Below, in pieces: positions 16,484 through 23,554 of a stretch of DNA of 64,000 nucleotides. The notes beneath the pieces are model-generated. The model worked only from the letters and a program-made list of their open reading frames with translations, had not been told where the DNA came from and made no database searches. This DNA is from Streptomyces alboniger. Lineage in GTDB: Bacteria > Actinomycetota > Actinomycetes > Streptomycetales > Streptomycetaceae. The stretch covers positions 806,001 to 870,000 of the forward strand of contig NZ_CP023695.1 of assembly GCF_008704395.1 (NCBI RefSeq). The letters are read 5' to 3'. Made by a program: the position numbers and the translations under genes. How positions within the stretch are numbered: position 1 is the first letter of the stretch; each line of letters starts with the position of its first letter.

Positions 16484-17932
16484 ATGAACGCCAGCGACAT
16501 CACGACCGTGCTCCGTCGGCCCACGACGGCCTGGCCTCTGGAGAACGCCCTGGTCAGTGCGGCCATGGCCGCCCAGCGCATCTCGTGGATCGACGCCCCG
16601 GCCCGAGCACTGGGCCTCAAGGTGTTCACCCGGCGGTATCTGACGCGTCAGGTCCTCGCTCAGCTGCGGCGTACCGCGCGCGGCCGGCCGATCCTGCTGC
16701 GCACGGCGTTCGGCACCTTCTTGACCCCGCTGAACGCCGAGGACGCCCGGAGCCTGATCGGCGCCGCCGAGGAGGCCGGTGCCCGCGGCGCCGTCACCGG
16801 TCTGACCTCCCACGGCCGCCGGCTTCGGCTCTCGGCTCACACCCCGCTGCCCGTCGCACTCGCGTCCCTGAGCGCGCGGGTGCGGACGGTCGCCGCCGAG
16901 GAGGCCCTGGAGATCCTCGCCGTGCGGGGCGCCAACTCCGCCCTGGACCGCGCCGACTGGTGTGCCGTCACCCGGCGTCTCGCACGGCGCGTCGTGCTCG
17001 GTGACGTGGCGGGCGACGACACCCTCGTCAACGACATCCTCGAAGCGACGCTGCATGCCGCGGACACCACCGAGTACGCCGCTCGCGTCGCCGCGCTGCT
17101 CCGCCGCCTCGGTCCGTACGTCCATGATCCGGCCCCCGACTCGGTGGCCGCGGCGGTCCCCGACGACGGTTCGAGGGACGGCGTGGTCGAGCACGTCCTG
17201 GAGACCGTCACCCGGGCGCTCACCGACACGGTGCCCCAGGCTCTGGCCCTCGCGTCGGTCCGTCCCACCGCGCCCGCCATCGACCGGGGCGAGCAGGCCG
17301 TGGGGGCGGCGCTGCGCCACTACCCGCCCCTGTCCGCCACGGTGCACGAGGTCCGCGCCCCGTTCCGGTGGCGCGGCACGGGCGTCGACGCGGGCACCGA
17401 GATCCTGTACGCGACCGCCTGGCTGCGCGACCTGGACCCCGCGCGGGGGCACGGTGACGACGCCCCGTCGGCGTCGCTGTGCGCGGCTCCCGAACCCTGC
17501 GCCGCGGCCGAACTGGCCGTGCTGGCCGCCTGTGAACTCACCCGCGCCCTGCTGCGGCACGCCGAACCCGTCGTGCTCTCCCCCCAGGTCGAGCGTGACG
17601 CGCTGCCCGCGGATCTCCACGCGGACTCCCTCGACCTCGCTCTCACGGACGTCCACCCGCACATGACCATGGCCGACGGAACGTTCACCCCCGGCGCGGG
17701 CGCCGCCGCTCCGGTCGGGGGACGCGGGAGTGCCCGCCACGCCGCCCTCGCCTCCGACAGCGCCCGCCGCCTCGAGGAGCACGCCCGACAGCTCGCCGAC
17801 TGCGCGCGGCAGCCCGGCTGGAACCAGGACGCCTTCGGGGAGAAGTGCCGGATGACGCTGCTGGCCCATGCCGAACGCTGCGCCCGGGCGGCCGCGGACG
17901 TGAGCCGCGCCGCGCAGTGGTTCGCGAGGTGA
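16484..17932 (+). CDS. Divergent cytochrome P450-like protein with eroded haem and K-helix motifs
   Basis: A 482-residue protein. A P450 fold is suggested by a beta-1-like GRPILLRTAFGTFLTPLNAEDAR segment split around residues 67-90, a K-helix ending in ALRHYPPL with a following RWRGTGVDAGTEILY strand, and a cysteine loop at 339. Usual signatures are altered. The ExxR motif reads AxxR (Ala275, Arg278). The haem loop FxxGxRxCxGxxLA reads LxxAxExCxAxxLA, keeping only the cysteine and the LA pair. It may bind haem atypically, as peroxygenase-type P450s tolerate loop changes, or it may be non-catalytic. Coupled to the hydrolase upstream. The family assignment is by pattern only. Confidence 0.5.
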   Translation: MNASDITTVLRRPTTAWPLENALVSAAMAAQRISWIDAPARALGLKVFTRRYLTRQVLAQLRRTARGRPILLRTAFGTFLTPLNAEDARSLIGAAEEAGARGAVTGLTSHGRRLRLSAHTPLPVALASLSARVRTVAAEEALEILAVRGANSALDRADWCAVTRRLARRVVLGDVAGDDTLVNDILEATLHAADTTEYAARVAALLRRLGPYVHDPAPDSVAAAVPDDGSRDGVVEHVLETVTRALTDTVPQALALASVRPTAPAIDRGEQAVGAALRHYPPLSATVHEVRAPFRWRGTGVDAGTEILYATAWLRDLDPARGHGDDAPSASLCAAPEPCAAAELAVLAACELTRALLRHAEPVVLSPQVERDALPADLHADSLDLALTDVHPHMTMADGTFTPGAGAAAPVGGRGSARHAALASDSARRLEEHARQLADCARQPGWNQDAFGEKCRMTLLAHAERCARAAADVSRAAQWFAR

Positions 17933-17936
17933 GCCT

Positions 17937-17953
17937 CGGCCCCCTCGGGGCCG
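17937..17953. terminator. Hairpin between convergent genes
   Basis: A 7-bp GC stem (CGGCCCC / GGGGCCG) with a 3-base loop lies between the convergent P450-like and acyltransferase genes. It could terminate transcription from both sides. No U-run is present, as is common in Streptomyces. Confidence 0.6.
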
Positions 17954-17959
17954 GTGCCG

Positions 17960-18727
17960 TCACCAGAACGGGTTCGTCCGTCGGCGTACGTCCCGGTCGA
18001 CCATGCCCTGCACGGTGATCCAGACCGCGTCGCACAACCGGCGCGTCGCGGCGGACCGTTCGGCGAAGGAATCGGGGGGCTCGTAGGCCTCGGATGCCTC
18101 GGGGGCCGCGGGGGCGGAAACCGGTTCGCCCACGGTGATGCGCCACTTCGCCGGGAGCGGCAGCAGCGTGGTGACGGGAAAATAGGGGAGGTCGAACCGG
18201 CGGGCCAGCGACGTGATGCTCCCGAGTTTCGGATACGTCTCCTCGGCGCCCACGATCGACACCGGAATGACCGGCGCACCGGTCCGCATCGCCGTGACCG
18301 CGAATCCGGGGCTGAAGGGTCGCAGCCGGTAGCGCTGTGAGAACGGCTTGGCGACCCCGTCGAGCCCCTCGGGGAACACCCCGACGAGGTGGCCGTCGGT
18401 CAGCCGGTCGCGGCCCAGTGTCGGATCGTCGGCGAAGACGCCGTGGTGTCGTGCGTACGAGGCCACCGCGGGCAGCCGGAAGACGACTTGGGAGGCGTAG
18501 AAGTAGACCGGGCGGGACAGCTCCCGGAGCAGCAGGTTGTGCAGGACGAGCGCGTCGAGACCGAACGCCCCGGAGTGATTGGCGATGAGCATGGCGGGCC
18601 CGCGCTCCGGGATGTTGTCCAGTCCCGACACCTCGACCCGGAGGTAGTCGTCGGCCAACCAGCCCAGCACGCCGCTCACCGCGTCGGTGGCGATCTCGTC
18701 GAGCGACCTGGGATTCGATTCCGCCAT
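17960..18727 (-). CDS. Lysophospholipid/1-acylglycerol-phosphate acyltransferase family protein
   Basis: A 255-residue PlsC-type acyltransferase. The catalytic histidine motif is NHSGAFGLD (His51, Asp58) and the second block is VFPEG, which binds the phosphate of the acceptor. A long HxxxxxxD spacing places it with the NHSG subgroup rather than classical NHxxxxD PlsC. It would transfer an acyl chain from acyl-CoA or acyl-ACP to a hydroxyl acceptor at the inner membrane. It is divergent from an acyl carrier protein and ketosynthase pair 110 bp away, which suggests a shared acyl product. The ATG at 18727 sits in a short palindrome. Confidence 0.8.
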   Translation of the reverse strand: MAESNPRSLDEIATDAVSGVLGWLADDYLRVEVSGLDNIPERGPAMLIANHSGAFGLDALVLHNLLLRELSRPVYFYASQVVFRLPAVASYARHHGVFADDPTLGRDRLTDGHLVGVFPEGLDGVAKPFSQRYRLRPFSPGFAVTAMRTGAPVIPVSIVGAEETYPKLGSITSLARRFDLPYFPVTTLLPLPAKWRITVGEPVSAPAAPEASEAYEPPDSFAERSAATRRLCDAVWITVQGMVDRDVRRRTNPFW

Positions 18728-18746
18728 TAGTTCTCACTTTCTAATG
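18725..18746. promoter_or_regulatory. Short palindrome in divergent promoter region
   Basis: CATTAG at 18725-18730 and CTAATG at 18741-18746 form a perfect 6-bp inverted repeat with a 10-bp spacer. It covers the start codon of the acyltransferase in an AT-rich 110-bp gap shared with the acyl carrier protein gene. It may be an operator. No regulator is assigned. Confidence 0.4.
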
Positions 18747-18837
18747 AAAATGGACTACCGCAAGACTGAAGAAACCAATCAGGTGGTCCCTTTAACTAAC
18801 GGCCCGATTCCGGGTTCATCCCTCAGGGAAGGCGCCC

Positions 18838-19137
18838 ATGAATTCCTCCGCGACCCCCGCTGCACCCACGACGCCCGATACGCCCACGACCTCGGCCTCG
18901 ACCGCGACCGTGACCGCGGACCTGATCGCCGACCTGCTTGTCGACCACTTCCAGGTCAGTACGGCGGCCATCAGAGCGGACGCCCCCATGACCGACCTGC
19001 TCGCCGACTCGCTGATGGTGGTGGAGATGGCCATCGCGCTCAAGGACCGGTTCGGCGTCGTCGCTACCGAGGATGAGCTGCGTGAACTCACCTTCGGCGA
19101 GTTCACCGCACGCGTCGACCAGCGACGTGCCGGGTGA
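18838..19137 (+). CDS. Acyl carrier protein
   Basis: A 99-residue protein. The first 25 residues are a Thr/Pro/Ala-rich tail, then an acyl carrier domain with the phosphopantetheine site in LLADSLMVVEM (Ser58). The four-helix spacing is normal. AAGG lies just upstream of the ATG, and its TGA overlaps the start of the ketosynthase as GTGA. The stand-alone ACP and ketosynthase pair is not the housekeeping fab operon (no fabD or fabH beside it). It therefore probably elongates or presents an acyl chain for a specialised lipid, with the acyltransferase next door as a likely partner. Confidence 0.88.
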   Translation: MNSSATPAAPTTPDTPTTSASTATVTADLIADLLVDHFQVSTAAIRADAPMTDLLADSLMVVEMAIALKDRFGVVATEDELRELTFGEFTARVDQRRAG

Positions 19138-20333
19138 GCCGGGGGCCCGACGTCACCGTGACGGGTCTCGGTCTGGTCACCGCGGCGGGCGACACGGAAG
19201 CCACCTGGGCCGCCGTCCGCGAGGGCCGCGCCACCGCCCGCCGGGATCCGGAGTTGCGGGACCTTCCGGTCTCCCTGAGCTGTCGCGCCGACCTCGCGGA
19301 CACGGTACCGAGGAAGGGCCTCACCCCGCGGGCCGACCCCTGTGCGCGCATGGGCCTGACCGCCGTCGCGCAGGCGCTGGAGCGAGCCAAACTCGACCCC
19401 GGCGACTGGGATCCGGCCCGCGTGGCCGTCGTCACCGGCTGCTCTCTCGGCGGAATGCACTCCGCGCGGACCGCCGCCGCGAGGTTCGCCGCCGACGGCC
19501 CGACGAGCGTCTCGCCCTACTTCCTGACCGGCTATCTGATCAACATGGTGTCCGCAACCATCGCCCTGCAGCTGGGCGTACGGGGACCGGTCCTGAACGT
19601 CGCGACCGCGTGCGCGTCCGGGGCCACCGCCCTCGGCACGGCCCGTGACCTCCTCACCGCGGACAAGTGCGACATCGCCCTCGTGTGCGGCGCCGACGCC
19701 GCGGTGACGCCGGCCATCGTGACCGGTTTCGCCCAACTGGGCGCGCTGTCCGACCAGGGGTCTCGCCCGTTCGACACCGCCCGCGACGGATTCGTCATCG
19801 CCGAGGGCGCGGGGGCCCTGATCCTGGAGCGGCCCGAGCACGCCGCCGCCCGCTCGGCGCCGCACCTGGCGCGGCTCATCGGTTACGGGGCCACGACCGA
19901 CGCCCATCACCTGGTGGCTCCGCACCCCGAGGGGCGGGAGGCCGAACGGGCTCTGCGGACCGCGCTCGCGGAGGCCGGTATCGGCCTCGGGGAGGTCGGC
20001 CACGTCAACGCGCACGGCACGTCGACCCCGCGGGGCGACGCGGTCGAAGCGGGCGTGCTGGCCCGGGTCTTCCCGCACCGTCCGCCCGTCACCTCCGCCA
20101 AGGGCACCCTCGGCCACACCCTGGGCGCGGCGGGCGCCATCGAGGCGGCCCTGACCGTGCTCGCCCTGCGCGAGGACATCGTCCCGCCTGTCGCGGGACT
20201 GAGAGAGCCCGACCCGGCGTTCGCCATCGACCTCGTCACGGCATCGTCCCGCCAGCAGGAGACGAGCGTCGCCGTCAGCAACTCCTTCGGGTTCGGGGGA
20301 CACAACGCGGTCGTGGTCCTGGCGAAGGCGTGA
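19134..20333 (+). CDS. Beta-ketoacyl-ACP synthase, FabF-like
   Basis: A 399-residue condensing enzyme with the full Cys-His-His triad: Cys160 in ATACASGAT, His294 in NAHGTSTPRGD and His328 in KGTLGHTLGAAG, the last preceded by the conserved lysine. The C-terminal SFGFGGHNA loop is intact. It should catalyse decarboxylative condensation of malonyl-ACP with an acyl primer. GTG at 19134 overlaps the ACP stop, so equal expression is expected. No chain-length factor or reductase is adjacent, so it may supply one elongation step or act with the cell's FAS II enzymes. Confidence 0.9.
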   Translation: MSRGPDVTVTGLGLVTAAGDTEATWAAVREGRATARRDPELRDLPVSLSCRADLADTVPRKGLTPRADPCARMGLTAVAQALERAKLDPGDWDPARVAVVTGCSLGGMHSARTAAARFAADGPTSVSPYFLTGYLINMVSATIALQLGVRGPVLNVATACASGATALGTARDLLTADKCDIALVCGADAAVTPAIVTGFAQLGALSDQGSRPFDTARDGFVIAEGAGALILERPEHAAARSAPHLARLIGYGATTDAHHLVAPHPEGREAERALRTALAEAGIGLGEVGHVNAHGTSTPRGDAVEAGVLARVFPHRPPVTSAKGTLGHTLGAAGAIEAALTVLALREDIVPPVAGLREPDPAFAIDLVTASSRQQETSVAVSNSFGFGGHNAVVVLAKA

Positions 20334-20412
20334 CACGGGCACTCGCCGAGGCCGTCCGGCGTGAACAGAGCGCCCGGGGTACGGGAATTCGAGCGCACAC
20401 CTGCAAATTCAG

Positions 20413-20460
20413 TTGAAACTTTCCCTCATTTCACGGCGAGAAAAGAGGGTAAAGTCTCAA
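20413..20460. promoter_or_regulatory. Long inverted repeat upstream of the MerR gene
   Basis: TTGAAACTTTCCCTC at 20413-20427 is mirrored by GAGGGTAAAGTCTCAA at 20445-20460, separated by 17 bp, with one mismatch and one bulge. It ends 3 bp before the ATG of the double-MerR regulator, so it is a strong candidate for an autoregulatory operator. The right arm contains GGGTAA, which resembles a SigB-type -10 element; a matching -35 is weak. Confidence 0.65.
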
Positions 20461-20463
20461 TCC

Positions 20464-21216
20464 ATGAGATACCTGCGCCCGGTCGACCTCGCCCGCGAGC
20501 ACGGCATTTCCACCCAGGCGGTCCGCAACTACGAGCAGGACGGGTGCCTCCCCCCTGCCGACCGCACCGAGAGCGGCTACCGGGCCTACACCGCGACCCA
20601 CGCGGCGGCGCTGCGCGCCTATCTGGCACTTCTGCCGGCGCACGGATACGCGGTGAGCGGCCAGGTCATGCGCGCGCTGAACACGGGGAACGCCGACGCG
20701 GCGCTGTCGGCCATCGACCGCGGCCACGCCCAGTTGCTGCGCGACCGGGAGACGCTCGACGCGGTCGAGGTGGCCCTGGAAGACCTCGCCCAATCCGCGG
20801 GTCTCGCGCCCCAACCTCCCACCGGCGCCAAGGAGTTCAGCATCGGGGAACTCGCCCACCGCCTCGGTGTCACCGCTGCGACCCTGCGCAACTGGGAGCA
20901 GGCGGGCATCCTCGTCCCGCGGCGCGAGCCCATCTCCGGGCGCCGCTCGTACGGCGCGGACGATCTGCGCGACGCGGAGCTGACGCTGCTGCTCCGGCGG
21001 GGCGGCTATCGGCTCGACCACATCTGCACCATCGTCGAACAGATCCGGACAGCGGGTGGTACGCAGGCCCTGCACGCCGCCCTCGGCGACTGGCGGAAGG
21101 CGCTCACCACCCGGGGTCTCGCCATGCTGAGCGCGTCGGTTCAGGTCGCTCGGTACGTCGAGTTGCTCGGCATCGACGCGCCCGGAGCCGCGCGCTCCGC
21201 GCCGCGGGCGCGCTAG
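20464..21216 (+). CDS. MerR-family regulator with two HTH domains
   Basis: A 250-residue protein with two MerR-type winged helix domains. The first (residues 3-70) has GISTQAVRNYEQDGCLPPADRTESGYR. The second (about 125-195) has GVTAATLRNWEQAGIL and RRSYGADDLRD. A helical linker joins them. No metal-binding cysteine cluster is seen, so the ligand is probably organic. Two DNA-binding units could engage both arms of the inverted repeat that ends 3 bp before the start. The ATG at 20464 is chosen because the first domain begins there; no close ribosome site is visible, and the transcript may have a very short leader. Confidence 0.8.
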   Translation: MRYLRPVDLAREHGISTQAVRNYEQDGCLPPADRTESGYRAYTATHAAALRAYLALLPAHGYAVSGQVMRALNTGNADAALSAIDRGHAQLLRDRETLDAVEVALEDLAQSAGLAPQPPTGAKEFSIGELAHRLGVTAATLRNWEQAGILVPRREPISGRRSYGADDLRDAELTLLLRRGGYRLDHICTIVEQIRTAGGTQALHAALGDWRKALTTRGLAMLSASVQVARYVELLGIDAPGAARSAPRAR

Positions 21217-21389
21217 AACGATCTCCGAAAGGCACGCCGAGACGCCAAGCCACCCGCGAAGCCCCTCCGCCTGCCCGCTCTTTCCCGGTTCATGACTCCG
21301 TGGAGGGAAGTTCAGGCACATGGACGGTTTCAGGGCCGCGGGGTTGCCTTCCCGCGGCACCGGCGCGAGCAGGCCTCGTTAATCGGCAC

Positions 21390-21584
21390 ATGGATGACGT
21401 GAACGGCGATTTCGCCGCGTTCGCACAAGGCCAACTGCTGACTGGGGCCTACTGGTTGGAGTCCTCGGTACACGCGGGTGACGCGTGCCTGCGGTGCACG
21501 GCGCAAGAGCGTCCGGGACCGCGGGACGAGCCCCGTGACCAGGCCGGGAGAGCGGGGGCCGGGGCCGGCGCCGGGGCCCGGTGA
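21390..21584 (+). CDS. Possible small protein, 64 residues
   Basis: This frame lies in a gap of about 380 bp between the MerR gene and the reductase gene. It starts at ATG 21390 with MDDVNGDFAAF, continues with LLTGAYWLESS, a CLRC pair, and ends in an Ala/Gly-rich tail. The first 35 residues have a protein-like composition, unlike the upstream part of the same frame. No good ribosome site is seen. The rest of the gap, 21217-21389, shows no gene or clear signal. Function unknown. Confidence 0.35.
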   Translation: MDDVNGDFAAFAQGQLLTGAYWLESSVHAGDACLRCTAQERPGPRDEPRDQAGRAGAGAGAGAR

Positions 21585-21595
21585 ACGCCTAGCCC

Positions 21596-22306
21596 CTATC
21601 GGACGACCTTGACGCCGAAACGGGTGCCGAACCCGAGGGCGAATCCGATCGCGGAATGCATGTGGGCGTACATCTCCATTCCGCGGGCCGAGACCAGCGG
21701 GCCGAGGTCCAGGACGTCGTCCCAGCCGTAGGCGGTCAGCAGGTCGGTCGCGGCCTGTTTGGCGTCGGCGTGGTCACCCGCGATGAACATGGTGTGGTCG
21801 CCGCCGCCGACGGCCTTCGGGTCGACGACGGTCTCCTGCTCCTGGGTGACGAAACCCTTGACGACCTTGCTGGCCGGAAGGGCACGCTGGATCTGTTCGG
21901 CGAGGCTGTCGCTGTCGCACGGGTCGAGTGTCGGCATCGTGCCCCAGGGGGTGGGCCAGGGGTGTTCGATGTCGGGGTTGTAGAGGAAGGGCACGGCGTA
22001 GTCGATGAGCGTCTTGCCGGCCAGCTGGTCGGCCGCGCCGGACAGGGCGGCGACGGCGTTGTGACCGTCGATGCCGTTGATCACCAGGTCGCCTTGCCCG
22101 GCGGCGTCGGCGAACGTGTGCAGTTCGATGCCGGGCCGGTCGGCGAGCCAGGAGCCGAACGGCGCCGTGCCCATCATGTCGGACTCCGTACGGGCCAGGG
22201 TGGCCCGCGGGTCGCGCGTGCCGACATGAACCTCATGACCCAGTTCGGCCAGCCGGGCGATGTGGGCCCGGGCGCCGCCGCCGGTACCGAGGACAGTGAT
22301 CTTCAT
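21596..22306 (-). CDS. NADPH-dependent F420 reductase-like protein
   Basis: A 236-residue Rossmann protein starting MKITVLGTGGGARAHIARLAELGHEV, here split by the glycine-rich loop GTGGGA. The next strand, VHVGTRDP, ends in Thr-Arg, a pattern that favours NADP over NAD. The layout matches the F420:NADP oxidoreductase and related NAD(P)-binding family proteins. It could move hydride between NADPH and F420 or reduce a small substrate. ATG 22306 follows a perfect AGGAGG. A LysR gene lies upstream on the same strand, with a palindrome between them. Confidence 0.75.
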   Translation of the reverse strand: MKITVLGTGGGARAHIARLAELGHEVHVGTRDPRATLARTESDMMGTAPFGSWLADRPGIELHTFADAAGQGDLVINGIDGHNAVAALSGAADQLAGKTLIDYAVPFLYNPDIEHPWPTPWGTMPTLDPCDSDSLAEQIQRALPASKVVKGFVTQEQETVVDPKAVGGGDHTMFIAGDHADAKQAATDLLTAYGWDDVLDLGPLVSARGMEMYAHMHSAIGFALGFGTRFGVKVVR

Positions 22307-22348
22307 GGAAACCTCCTGATGTGCGCCCGGGGGCGGCACTGAATTTCT

Positions 22349-22370
22349 CACATTAGGTGCAATATGTGAC
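22349..22370. promoter_or_regulatory. Palindrome upstream of the reductase gene
   Basis: TCACAT at 22349-22354 and ATGTGA at 22365-22370 flank a 10-bp spacer, 43 bp before the reductase start. The half-sites fit the T-N11-A style of LysR operators, and a LysR gene is adjacent. It is a candidate site only. Confidence 0.45.
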
Positions 22371-22447
22371 ATTTGCCGCCCCAAGCTTCTTGGGTTACGC
22401 CCACTGGCTGGTCAGGAGGTGAGCTGCGGTTCCCTGGGCTGCTGATC

Positions 22448-23359
22448 TCACTCGCGATCCGGTTCGGGGAGGTGGTGGGTCACGAAGGGCCTCCCTGTGG
22501 TGAACTCCCTGAACTTCAGGGCCGCTTCAGAGAGATGGGTGTCGCGGTTCCATACGAGGGTGAGCACGCGGAGGCAGTCGGGCGCGGCCACCCGCACCCA
22601 GGCCACGGGGACCCGCGAGTGCGAGCCGACCTTGCGGGACACCGCCGGGATCAGGCCGATGCCGAGACCGGCGCTGATCATGTCCTGGCTGGCGGCCGGT
22701 TCGTCGCCCTCGCAGGAGACCAGGGGTGTGAGGCCTTCGGACGCGAACAGCCGGTCGAGCAGGGCGCGTTGCCAATGGCCTACGCGCGTGGTGACGAAGG
22801 GCTCGTCGGCGATCTCCCGGATCGTCACGCTCTCCCGCCCGTCGAGCCGGTGCCCGCGCGGCACCGCGAGCAGCACCTCCTCACGGTCCAGCTCGACCGC
22901 CTCGAAATTGGCCCCGCTCAACGGCTGTGACGCCACACAGAAGTCGACCTCCCTCGCGCGCAGTTGACGGTCCATCTCCTGCACGTTCGACTGGAAGAGC
23001 CGCACGTCGGCGCGGGGGTGGGCGGTCCGGAAACTGCCGAGGAGCGGCGTGATCGTCAGCAGGGTCTCGGAGGCGACGCTGACCCTGCCGAGACCCGTGT
23101 CCCGGGCTTCACGCACAGCCCTGCGCCCGTCGTCCAGCTCGCTCAGGGCGCGGTCGACATGGCGCAGGAAGATCACGCCGTACTGGTTGAGCCGGATGCG
23201 GCGGCCCTGCCGGTCGAAGAGCGCGGCGCCCAGATCGGCCTCCAGGCGCGCGATGGCGCGGCTCAGCGAGGGCTGGGCGACCCGCAGTTCCTCGGCGGCG
23301 CGACTGATGTGTTCGTAACGGGCCACCGTCTGGAAGTAGCGCAACTGCAAAAGATCCAC
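22448..23359 (-). CDS. LysR-family transcriptional regulator
   Basis: About 303 residues. The N-terminal winged helix is typical (LLQLRYFQTVARYEHISRAAEEL, split at the turn, followed by QPSLSRAIARLE). The C-terminal part is a periplasmic-binding-type effector domain. GTG 23359 is preferred over GTG 23374 because GAAGGTGG lies 6 bp upstream. It is divergent from cydA and upstream of the reductase gene on its own strand, so it could control either. LysR control of a bd oxidase operon would be unusual in Streptomyces. Ligand unknown. Confidence 0.88.
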   Translation of the reverse strand: MDLLQLRYFQTVARYEHISRAAEELRVAQPSLSRAIARLEADLGAALFDRQGRRIRLNQYGVIFLRHVDRALSELDDGRRAVREARDTGLGRVSVASETLLTITPLLGSFRTAHPRADVRLFQSNVQEMDRQLRAREVDFCVASQPLSGANFEAVELDREEVLLAVPRGHRLDGRESVTIREIADEPFVTTRVGHWQRALLDRLFASEGLTPLVSCEGDEPAASQDMISAGLGIGLIPAVSRKVGSHSRVPVAWVRVAAPDCLRVLTLVWNRDTHLSEAALKFREFTTGRPFVTHHLPEPDRE

Positions 23360-23410
23360 CCGAACCACCTTCACCCATGCCTGTCGGCTTCACTCACGCC
23401 TTCCGGCATC

Positions 23411-23466
23411 GCTTATGCCTTCTGCGTCATCTGCACATGACGAAACCGGTCTTGGAACGCATAAGC
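23411..23466. promoter_or_regulatory. Nested palindromes between lysR and cydA
   Basis: An inner 18-bp palindrome, CGTCAT / ATGACG with a 6-bp spacer, lies at 23425-23442. An outer pair, GCTTATGC at 23411-23418 and GCATAAGC at 23459-23466, brackets it. The set lies in the 195-bp divergent gap. It could bind the LysR protein or another regulator of the oxidase operon. I searched by eye for a Rex-type TGTGAAC / TTCACA site and did not find one. Confidence 0.5.
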
Positions 23467-23554
23467 AATTCTCCCTACGGTCGTCTCAGCGGAGCCACCG
23501 CCCCCCACCACCATCTGTCTCCCCCGTCCGTCCCCCACAGAAGTAGGTCGCATC

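Noticed and set aside
23375..23554. Rex-type redox operator before cydA
   Set aside because: No TGTGAAC / TTCACA-like pair was seen. Only the palindromes described remain.
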